This document shows, in pieces, positions 20,988 through 28,907 of a stretch of 34,182 nt of DNA. The position numbers and the translations under genes were made by a program. The notes beneath the pieces were generated by a model, which made no database searches, was not told where the DNA came from, and saw only the letters and a list, made by a program, of their open reading frames with translations. Each line of letters opens with the position of its first letter. Positions within the stretch are counted from its first letter, which is position 1. This stretch comes from Brachionus koreanus (taxonomy: Eukaryota > Rotifera > Eurotatoria > Ploima > Brachionidae). The DNA is taken from the NCBI GenBank assembly GCA_016987375.1, contig PJRA01000428.1:570009-604190 (forward strand), given 5' to 3'.

Positions 20988-21684
20988 TTAGAAATCAGGT
21001 CTTTTTTTTATCCATTCTTGGATCCCTGGAAGCTCTCTTACGTATTCATCAAGAGCTTTAACGTGTGGATAGTTTTTAAAATGTTCATCTTTTGTTTTTT
21101 CTAAAAAGTCCATCAATTGGGAAAGAAACAAATCTGTCCAAGAAAGTTTACTACCAACCAAAAAACCATTTCCATTTTTAATCAGTCTGTCTTCAAAAAA
21201 TCTAAAGTTTCTGTGCAAGATTTCATCTAACTGTTCCTTTGTAAGATTTTTTCCCAAAGTCGAATCAACTAAGTCCCCTAATTGACAGCCATACATGTCT
21301 ATTAAAGCTTTTTCTATTTCATTTTCGCCATTTAAACCAAATCTGTCAGCCAAAAATCGTGCTATAATCAAAGTAGATTTAATATTAAAGAAAAACATCA
21401 TAAAATTAATTATTACCAATTGCTTTTGACTGGGCAAGAACTATAGTTTCAGATCCTTGACGGACATCAAGAGTTGGTAATTGCTGAAATGGGAAAGTTG
21501 GCTTTAGAGTGGGCCAATCTGCTATTTTAATTCTGTTATCTTCAAAATTTTGGTTCGAAGCTGCAAAAATGAAACGGATAAATTCTCCTCTTCCCCTGAT
21601 ATCAAAATAGTTCAGTTTGTATTCAGCTTCGGAGCATGAATATCCTAATATTAAAATGTAACTTAGAAAAATAGTTTTTATCAT
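20988..21684 (-). CDS. Sigma-class-like glutathione S-transferase with signal peptide, two exons
   Basis: Conjugates glutathione to electrophiles; some sigma GSTs isomerise prostaglandin H2. Exons 21684-21417 and 21361-20988, joined across a 55-bp GT/AG intron (QSKAI|ARFLADRFG), give 213 aa. Residues 1-20 form a hydrophobic leader ending SCSEA. The N-terminal thioredoxin-like domain begins EYKLNYFDIRGRGE, with Tyr26 in the catalytic Tyr position. QQLPTLDV carries the cis-Pro, and AQSKAIARFL the glutathione-binding Ser region. The helical C-terminal domain includes GFLVGSKLSWTDL.L and ends EWIKKRPDF. Most cytosolic GSTs lack a leader, so this one is probably secreted or enters the ER. Intron retention would truncate it after AIGNN. 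The sigma call rests on motif likeness. Confidence 0.9.
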
Positions 21685-21713
21685 TTTTTAATTAATTCTT
21701 GTAAAAATGATTG

Positions 21714-21721
21714 TATTTATA
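21714..21721 (-). promoter_or_regulatory. TATA box of the GST gene
   Basis: TATAAATA on the minus strand lies about 30 bp before the GST ATG. It predicts a transcription start only a few bases upstream of the start codon, so the 5' leader would be very short. Confidence 0.55.
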
Positions 21722-22950
21722 AGACAATTTGTTATTTACTTTATTCAATATAAAAAAAATTCAAATTAAATATAAAATAATTTGAATTAAATGTTTTGTT
21801 TTTTTTTTAAATATATAAATACTTCAAACTTTAAATCAGATAATTCTTTATTATTTAAACTTGATAAATATTAGGAAAAAAAATATTCATTAGTAATTGA
21901 TTTAATCAAAAATTGAAAAGGTTTTGTTTGATTCAAAAAATTTGGAAACAAACAAATTTGATATTTTGTAAAAAGAAAATGACATTAGGGAACAATTTTA
22001 AAATTTATTTATCCAATTGTATTTATTATTTAAAAATGGCAGACATTATTTATTATTTAGATTTTAAGTACTATCTCTACCAATTGATTTATGATATTTT
22101 TAAAACAACAATTTAAAAAAATTAAAATGTTTAAATCAAAGATTTGTTTACTGCTTTTGTTTGCACATATTTTTACGAATATTGTATTTTTCTAATGTTA
22201 ATTTTTTGAAGAAGATCAGTTTAAATAAATGTCATCAAGAAATCAAAAAAACAAGGACGTTTATTTACAATGTTGTAATAGGTAAAATATTAATTTATTT
22301 GAATGGGAAATGGATTTTTAATTCAAAAGCTATTCATTTAGTCCAAATAATCAAGAAAATTTTTTTTTATTTATGTCACTAAATAAGCATATTCTTGAAT
22401 TCTAAATATATATTTTGTATCGATTGCGATTTTATTAGCATTGGAAATGGGTATACTTTAAAATACATGTAAATAAATTGAAATAATTACGCTATTATAA
22501 TTAATTCTTTTAGAAATTAAAGTGATTAAGTTACCTAATGTTTTTGATAACATCTTCTTTTTTTATTTGAAGATTTTTTTTAGAATTGACCTTTGAGCTT
22601 CAGAATTCTTTAATACCTTTTTTTTTTTGGACCCTATTCTATCCTAGTGGATAATGGGGAGTAGCTCATCTCCTTTTCAAGTACCTTTTTGAGCAACAGC
22701 TCCGATCTGACACAGAGGCTATTGCATCGAGTTGATCATCTACACTGAAAATTTTACCCAGTTAATACCTTTTACAATGTAATTTTTAGAGAATTTAGAA
22801 TCAAAATCTTTATTTCACAATTTAGATTATTTAAATTTAACAGGTTTTGAATAAAAAATTCCACAAAATTAAGTTTTTCCATAAAAAATATTTTATTTAA
22901 CCAAGGATTTAATTTTTTTTTAAATTATAGCTGAGCCTTTCTTTTTTTGA
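21722..22950. other. Intergenic region, no gene recognised
   Basis: The short open frames at 21913-22382 are lysine-, isoleucine- and phenylalanine-rich and look like chance ORFs. A locally GC-richer island sits at about 22625-22745; I could not identify it. Confidence 0.6.
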
Positions 22951-22960
22951 AAAAATAATA

Positions 22961-23820
22961 TCACTTAAGGTATAAACAGTCTTGGCATGATCTTGTACAA
23001 TCTTTGGGTTGATATTGTTCAGGCAAGTGCGAATTTAGTTTTTTAGGCTGCCTAAGATCTTTTGCCTTCCAATCACCCTCATTAACTTTAGCTTTTAAAT
23101 TTTCCCAAAAATCTTCAATTTGGTCGTGCTTTTGGTACCTTTGCTGGATTAACTTCTTTCGCAACAAACATTATATTTTTATCTAACATATAATTCTGTA
23201 CCATATTGGCATAATGAGATGAGGGTAAGTCAGGCCCAAAATACATGAATGCCATCCTGATATTATTTTTTAATTATTGGTTCAAGTAGAATACACTAGT
23301 ATAATACACTCTCCAAGATAGACATGTTGATTGACCGCTAAACCACTAGGTACAAAATATGCTTCGCTTATTTCGCGTAGAAAATAGCCAACTAGACATA
23401 GAATAATTTTTCTTCAAATTTTTTAACGTATTTGTTCTTTTCACTCTCCGGCGTCTTGCTTACCTAACTGTAATAAAAAATATCATTCCTTAGCATCGCG
23501 GTGTTACCAAGAGTGAAATAAGATTCACCATAAATTTAAATTCACATCTGCTATATATCAAAAGCATACTACGACATTTTGGCCTTGTTCCCTTCTATTG
23601 GTTAGCATTTNNNNNNNNNNNNNNNNNNNNNCTAAGTTTAGTTTCGTCGCTATTTTTAGCAGGTTTACAACTACCTTTTTTTCTCTTGAAAGTTTTATCT
23701 TTTTCTATAATATCTAGCCAATGATAAACAGAACATTTTATGTATCCAAGATCAGTGAATCGCCTAACAATTTTACCTTTTGGCAAATTTTTACAACTTT
23801 TTACAAAGCTGTACATCTTT
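22961..23820 (-). mobile_element. Tc1-like DDE transposase relic, broken by an assembly gap
   Basis: The minus strand begins with an HTH-like stretch (KIVRRFTDLGYIKCSVYHWL near 23760-23700, then KRKKGSCKPAK). After the gap, broken frames give YFLREISEAYFVPSGLAVNQ and then FGPDLPSSHYANMVQNYM, matching the FWPDLASSHYA second catalytic Asp block of Tc1-like transposases. VAKEVNPAKVPKARP and IEDFWENLKAKV follow, the IE.FW.LK end that carries the third acidic residue. One frameshift separates RP from IEDFW and stops lie upstream, so it is inactive. Confidence 0.8.
23611..23631. other. Assembly gap of 21 N
   Basis: A run of 21 undetermined bases inside the Tc1-like relic. The true gap size may differ from 21. 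Confidence 0.98.
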
Positions 23821-24475
23821 TTTGATGGTCTTGTTCACTCTTATAGAAAATTAAAATTAACTTTTGTGCCATTTTTCTTCTTCACCCGTTAAACGCAGTT
23901 GTTAAATAAATTAAATGAAAGAAAATAAAAATAAAATATATATAAAGTAAGATGGCCTAACTAGATTAGGCAAAGGGCTTTCAATATAATGCTTATGTGA
24001 GCTATTTGATATCTTATTTTCTTTTGAAAATTTGAATTAGTGCATTAACCCATTTAGATAAATAGGTAATTTGGTAATTTTTCGGACTTATTACAAAAAC
24101 ATAAATTTTGACATTATTGATGAGGTCCTTTGAAAGAAGTAATCTTTTTGTTGGAATCCTCGATATTTTTTCTACCTACAATGCTGCTTTTAGGACAAAA
24201 TTAAAAAATTCATCCCATTCACACATTAAATAATTGCCCCATCTTACTATAATAGATAAAAAAAATACTAAATTAGTCTAAATAAAGAAAAAATTAATTG
24301 AAATGAATTTTTTAACTCAGTTAAAAATTTGGAAGAAATTAAATTCCATAAAATTTTCTATCAACAAAAAGCTGCACAAAGGTTAAAACTCAAATTTCTA
24401 ATTAAAACTTAATAAATAGCTTTTAATAAATTAACAGTTAGAGTTAGGTTGTTAGGTTAAAGGACCAAATTGGCT
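23821..24475. other. Intergenic region, nothing recognised
   Basis: AT-rich with no plausible coding region or RNA gene. It contains a third occurrence of the 11-mer TCACCCGTTAA (about 23883-23893) that is also seen near 117 and 1603. Confidence 0.5.
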
Positions 24476-24910
24476 TGAATTTACAAATAAAATAGAAAAA
24501 AAGCAAGTCTCGAGTAGACCTTTTTGGAAAAAAATGAATATATTTAGATCAAAAAATGCTCTAGGAAAATTCCTATGCTAATTAAATATGGTAAAATTAA
24601 ATAAGAATTTTTAGGATTTAACCACAACTTTTAATTCACATCAAGATTTTTTTGTATCTGAAAATGACTTTGAAAAAGGAGATAAAATCTCAAATTTTTT
24701 AGAAAATAAAGTAAATAAAGAGGTGGCATGGCAATTTAAATAGTGAGGAAAAAGTTAAGTTTTTAGGCATTACGCTAGATTCAAAATTTACATTTAATTC
24801 AATGATTTAAAAAAACTTTGTAATTCAAGACTTAACATGATAAACTATCAATCAAATAAAAAATGGGTTTATTTTTCTATTTAAATATTCTATTTACAAA
24901 AAACTTGAAG
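24475..24910 (+). mobile_element. Internally deleted LINE relic (EN-RT linker joined to post-RT region)
   Basis: Positions 24500-24600 give, in broken frames, SSR...FWKKMNIFRSKNALGKIPM, like the linker that follows the endonuclease. Positions 24635-24720 resemble the minus-strand linker at 3600-3500: the DNA CACATCAAGATTTT and GAATGACTTTGAAA-type stretches match closely. Directly after this, 24745-24860 reads EEKVKFLGITLDSKFTFNS, the V.FLGI..D..L.F post-RT block. The RT core between them is missing. Confidence 0.65.
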
Positions 24911-25005
24911 AGCTTTAATATTTGTAAAATAAAATTAAATGGAGGATAAAATATAGTTAAGAAAAAAAATCGAAATTACAAACCGGAAAAATTAATTATT
25001 TTGAA

Positions 25006-25013
25006 TGACGTCA
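25006..25013 (+). promoter_or_regulatory. Full CRE palindrome, distal copy
   Basis: TGACGTCA, the consensus CREB/ATF site, about 345 bp upstream of the TATA box of the IL-17-like gene. It lies in a 14-mer (TGACGTCAATTGAA) that is repeated exactly at 25187. Function is inferred from the motif. Confidence 0.45.
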
Positions 25014-25186
25014 ATTGAATATGGTTTAATAGTTTTACACCAGTTGATAATCAAAAAATCTTTAAAATTGTAATTTAAAACTGTTTTTTTTTTAATAGAA
25101 AAACTAGTGGTCGGGCGCGGGATGAAAACAAAAATAAATAAAAAACAACAAAATTTTCCTTTAGTCACGTTAGAATTAAATTCTCT

Positions 25187-25194
25187 TGACGTCA
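25187..25194 (+). promoter_or_regulatory. Full CRE palindrome, proximal copy
   Basis: Second TGACGTCA, about 160 bp upstream of the TATA box, in the same orientation and with the same AATTGAA flank as the distal copy. An exact 14-bp duplication 181 bp apart suggests a real regulatory element or a small duplication. Confidence 0.45.
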
Positions 25195-25351
25195 ATTGAA
25201 CATTTTTACTAGTTCTAAATTTTTGTAAAATAAGCGTCACAATACCTGAATACAAAATAAAGCTACTTGAACACCTCACGTATATTTACTTTTAAATATA
25301 TCCTGTTTTATTCCTAAACGATCATTGATGTAATCTAAATTTTTTTAATCA

Positions 25352-25359
25352 TATAAATA
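25352..25359 (+). promoter_or_regulatory. TATA box of the IL-17-like gene
   Basis: TATAAATA, placing the expected transcription start near 25380-25390. That lies downstream of the first possible ATG (25370) and upstream of the ATG at 25409, and so supports the second as the true start. Confidence 0.6.
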
Positions 25360-25408
25360 CTGGCTTCTAATGTCGAATAACTCAAATTGTCAAGCTAGAA
25401 TTTTAAGA

Positions 25409-26029
25409 ATGAAAATAATAATAAAAGCATTTTGGTTGCTTGTAATTTTCATTCATTTAGTGGACTGTTCTTTGGTTAGATCAAAAAAAAAATTGGCTAG
25501 TCTCGAAGAATTTGAATATATTGATCAAGAAAATTCCAATAATTTCATTAGATGCAAGGAGCATTCGGAAGCCGAAATGAAGCGCTTCTATGAAAAAAGT
25601 ATTAGATTGAGTATGGAGAAAATATTGGATGCAATCGAGTTCTATCCGCCTGTTCAGGAAAAATATGCCAGAAACATAATAAATGCAAGTGAAATGAATC
25701 CAAACATGAATTATCTAATACATGGGAACACAAATTGCTCGGTAAACAAGCAAACACCTTGGCAAGAGAACCAAATTTCGATATGTCCTTATCATTTTGT
25801 TGAGCTAAGACGCCAGGATAGATACCCATTCGTAATCAAACGAGCAGTTTGTAATTGTAAGTCTTGTTTGGATGTTAAAAGTGATTTTTTAAAGTGTTTG
25901 CCAAATTTTATTGTTAAACCTGTTCTAATCAGACACATGTGTCTCTCAAATGGTTATTATGGCTGGAAAAGAGCGTTTGAGTATATTCCAGTGTCTTGTT
26001 CATGCAAGCATTTGATGCATGTTGATTAA
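25409..26029 (+). CDS. IL-17-like secreted cystine-knot cytokine
   Basis: Single exon, 206 aa from the ATG at 25409. An in-frame ATG at 25370 adds 13 residues but lies before the predicted transcription start and would bury the signal peptide. Residues 1-20 are a signal peptide (MKIIIKAFWLLVIFIHLVDC), followed by a basic stretch RSKKK. The IL-17 domain covers residues ~108-200: C110, TPW (~117), C126, then RRQDRYPFVIKRAVCNCKSC, matching the D..RYP..I..A.C...C pattern, and later VLIRHMC (C178) and VSCSCKH (C197, C199). The final C-x-C and the RYP..I..A core are typical of the family. N-glycosylation sequons lie at N92 and N109. By family knowledge it would act as a secreted ligand in innate defence or epithelial signalling; the receptor and role here are unknown. 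Cysteine content (10) exceeds the minimal family set. Confidence 0.8.
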   Translation: MKIIIKAFWLLVIFIHLVDCSLVRSKKKLASLEEFEYIDQENSNNFIRCKEHSEAEMKRFYEKSIRLSMEKILDAIEFYPPVQEKYARNIINASEMNPNMNYLIHGNTNCSVNKQTPWQENQISICPYHFVELRRQDRYPFVIKRAVCNCKSCLDVKSDFLKCLPNFIVKPVLIRHMCLSNGYYGWKRAFEYIPVSCSCKHLMHVD

Positions 26030-26141
26030 ATTGTTACTGATTGATTATCAGGAATTAATTGTACATTTTAAATTCCGTTTAATAATTTTCTATTTAATTT
26101 CACATCTCAGGTCGTTTTTTAGTATTTGAAAATTTATATTT

Positions 26142-26147
26142 AATAAA
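26142..26147 (+). terminator. Candidate poly(A) signal of the IL-17-like gene
   Basis: AATAAA about 115 bases past the stop codon. Confidence 0.45.
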
Positions 26148-26284
26148 GAAAAATTTGAAATTAATTTTTTTTTTATTTTATCTTTTATCAAATTCTAACT
26201 ATGTTTAATTTGATTAATTTGCCGATTGAAAATTGATGAGTTTTTATCTAGCTGAATCAATTTTTTGATATTTTAATGACCTTT

Positions 26285-26540
26285 ACAAAAGAACAAATTC
26301 AGAGCCATTAAGTCAATGAATCAAGAACTAGAGACTGCGCTTGGAAAAAAATATCAAAAAAGACCCCTTAATGGACACCTCAAGGGGAACGTAATGTACG
26401 AAAACTAGCAGTAACATGTAAGTAAACAATCAAGAGACGGGAATGACATGGGGAGAAGCAAGGGTAAAGGCAAAAGATCAACTTGAGTGAAAACAAAAGT
26501 TGGAGTTGATAAGGAAAAAAAACAAATCCATAATAACTGA
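26285..26540 (+). mobile_element. LINE ORF2 C-terminal tail fragment
   Basis: The plus strand shows KEQI.SIKSMNQE.RLRL, then RRPLNGHLKG, and near 26440-26498 GMTWGEARVKAKDQLE across frame changes. These correspond to the R.RWLGH..RM....P and W.EA..KAKDR blocks of RTE/CR1-like elements. The last block is nearly the same DNA as the minus-strand copy at 3668-3732. The minus-strand copy at 31795-32060 is collinear but more diverged. Confidence 0.65.
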
Positions 26541-27200
26541 AAGCACAGAATTCTTTTTACATCTTCAAGGAGAATAAGTAGTTTGAATTGAAAAAAAAAT
26601 TTGATACAAATAATTTCAATATAAAAGGTGATAGTATGTAAAATTCGATTTCATTGAAATGGGTGATGAAACCCTTTTAACAATTTTAGAATTGAAGTTA
26701 TCTACCATATTTCATCAAATAAAAGAATTTTATCCATTTTTTTTTCTTCTATTGGAAACAAAAAAATTTAAATTTAACATGACAAATGACTGAATATTTT
26801 CTTTTAAACGAGTCATATTTTTCTGAGAAAAAAAAATCAAATAAAGAGAAATTTTGGATTCAAATACTAACAAGTTTCTTCTTTTTGTGGTTACTTGTAT
26901 TTGATGAAATACGGTATTTGTGGTCATTTGTAATTTACCGATTCTTTTAAATTATACTTAAGTATTATAAATTTTTATTTTAATTTTTATTAGCAAAAGA
27001 GCTAAGCTTTTTTAATTTATTTTTTACTGTGTTTTTTACATTGAGACTTGAAATCGAAAAAAAATTTTCTGGAAAGTACATTGATAGGCATTAATGATAA
27101 TCCTTAATAATCTTTGAGATTGTAGTTATTTCTTTATTTTTTTCTGATATATTCAGATAGTAATTTAAATTTACAATTTAATTTTTTATTTGAAAAAAGA
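26541..27200. other. Intergenic region, nothing recognised
   Basis: AT-rich; short open frames on either strand have no recognisable motif and biased low-complexity composition. Confidence 0.5.
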
Positions 27201-27214
27201 TTTTTAGAAAAAAA

Positions 27215-27440
27215 GGTTGAGTATCGAAATCTGTCAAATCATGAGGAACAACTTGGTAATGTCAGTCAACCAAAATAAGGTGATCGACTGTGATGTGTAA
27301 AGTTCATTTGATAATTGGAGAGTACTAAGCTTGGAGTTTTTCTCTAGAGTGGTACGCAGAGCATTCTGATAGAGAAAGGCTGGTCTACTTGTCCCTTTCT
27401 TTCTGTAGAGGCCTGTATCAGCACTATCAAAAGCAGCTGT
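27215..27440 (-). mobile_element. Mariner transposase N-terminal relic
   Basis: The minus strand reads SADTGLYRKKGTSRPAFLYQ and NALRTTLEK, then in a shifted frame VVPHDLTDFDTQ. These match the GD..L..K.G.GRP......L...LE linker and the W.PH.L...... block of mariner transposases. The SADT...RKKG block also occurs in the relic at about 7004-7050, same strand. No catalytic half is present. Confidence 0.75.
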
Positions 27441-27449
27441 TATTGTTAT

Positions 27450-27840
27450 TGCCGTTTTAATTAATAAAAATGATTAAAAAACATAATTTATTAAATGATA
27501 TGAACAATAATTAGAAAAATAAAATAACTGCAATAGCATAACATTTCCATGGACAAATACTCAAATATTTATCAATGCATATATATCGGAATATTAAGAC
27601 CAAAAATAATGACCAAAAAATATAAAACAATAAATAATTTCTTTACCCATCTAAAATTTTGGATGACATATGAATGAAATTTTTCTTAGGAGAATGCAAA
27701 TTGTAGTTTATTTATACATTTGATAATTTTTAGAAATTTTAAAATTTCTTTAAGCAAACAAATATTTAAAAGCTTCGTTAAGAAAGACTTATTATTTTTC
27801 CTCTGAATAAAATTTTAAAAAAATAAAATTTTTAAAATTT
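27450..27840. other. Spacer 3' of the SLX9-like gene
   Basis: AT-rich, with no gene or repeat recognised. It must contain the 3' UTR and poly(A) site of the minus-strand SLX9-like gene. Confidence 0.4.
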
Positions 27841-27844
27841 TAAT

Positions 27845-28839
27845 TTATTTATTTTTTAAATGTTTTTTTAAAGTATCCAAAGGATTTTTGGTGAATTCAG
27901 AATAATCTAAAAGTTGATTGAACAAATTAATATCTTGGTTCCTATGAAAAAAATCACATTTTAAATACTTTTTAAAAAACGCTAAAATTTAAATAACTTA
28001 CGATGTTTTATTTCTAATTGATTGTCTCTGGGTGACTTTATTTTTTTGGTTTATTAAATTTTTTTCTCGCTTCTCTTTACGTGTCAAATTTGGCAAATTA
28101 CTAGTTTTGTCCTCAAATAAAACACATTTATCTTTTTTTTCCAGAGAATCAATCATTGGCTTCATGTCTCCAGTAATAACTGTTTTTTCTCTTTTTGCCT
28201 TATCAGCTTTTTCTTTTAATTGATTTTTTATTAATCCAATACCTTTAGTATTTTCAATCAATTATAAATATTAAATAAAAAGCTAATTAAATATTTTACG
28301 CTCTTGCCAAACATTATTTTTTAATTTATTTTTTGCTTTTTTTGAAATATTTTTTGACTTTTTAATTAACAATAGACCTTTTGACTTTGGATCCAATTTT
28401 TTAATAGCATCAGTGGGCGTGTCATTTTTTAATATAGATTTTAGCATTGAATTAGTCAAACGACCGGTTCCATTCACAAAATTTAGCTCCTCTTCTTTAC
28501 CAGCTTCATCAGACAATTTTATTTGCTTCAACAAATTATTTTTTATCGATTCATACTTTTGGTTATTCGGATCATCTAGTTTTTTATTTAACTGATAAAA
28601 AAATTTTATTTTATTTTTGTTATTTATTTAAAACAAAATGAAAATACTTTTGCCAATGGCAGCTTATTGTCCTTTTTGAATTTTTTAAACTGCACTTTTT
28701 TCACAAGACCCATTTTTTTAACTTCGTCTATTTTATCGATATCATTTTCTTCAACATTATTCTCTGCAGAATTTATCTCAGAATTCTTTTTCTTTGAATT
28801 CGATAAGCTATTATTCTTCAAGCTTCTTAGCTTACCCAT
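27845..28839 (-). CDS. SLX9: SLX9/FAM207A-like ribosome-biogenesis protein, four exons
   Basis: SLX9 family proteins help process and export pre-40S ribosomal particles in the nucleolus. Exons 28839-28648, 28591-28300, 28242-28002 and 27941-27845 are joined across three introns of 56, 57 and 60 bp, each GT...AG with matching phase. The product is 273 aa and very lysine-rich. It begins MGKLRSLK, like MGKVRGLR in the human protein. The core runs KKAKNKLKNNVWQER, then IGLIKNQLKEKADKAKREKT, then VITGDMKPMIDSL, matching the KKEKMKLRREQWLQKIEAIK....RR...VVVGDLHPL pattern. The C-terminus NLFNQLLDYSEFTKNPLDTL fits the F..LL..P.Y..NPL..L ending. It is divergent to the NHL-like gene with 68 bp between start codons. 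Assignment rests on remembered family motifs; the first half is poorly conserved. Confidence 0.75.
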
Positions 28840-28907
28840 TTTCAAAATCTAAAAAATATTTAAATAAAGCTAGAAAAGTAAGAAATTATTAATAATTAAT
28901 TTGCATT
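28840..28907. promoter_or_regulatory. 68-bp shared divergent promoter region
   Basis: This is the entire interval between the start codons of the minus-strand SLX9-like gene and the plus-strand zinc-finger/NHL-like gene. Both transcripts must start within it or inside the opposite gene, so it is probably a bidirectional promoter. No TATA box was certain. Confidence 0.55.

Noticed and set aside
21913..22382. Two plus-strand open frames of 67 and 73 aa
   Set aside because: Low-complexity K/I/Y/F composition with no homology or regulatory context.
24992..25279. 95-aa minus-strand open frame
   Set aside because: Weak composition, no motif, and it overlaps the promoter region of the IL-17-like gene.
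25370..25408. Upstream ATG of the IL-17-like gene as the true start
   Set aside because: It lies only 11 bp past the TATA box, before the expected transcription start, and would put 13 polar residues ahead of the signal peptide.
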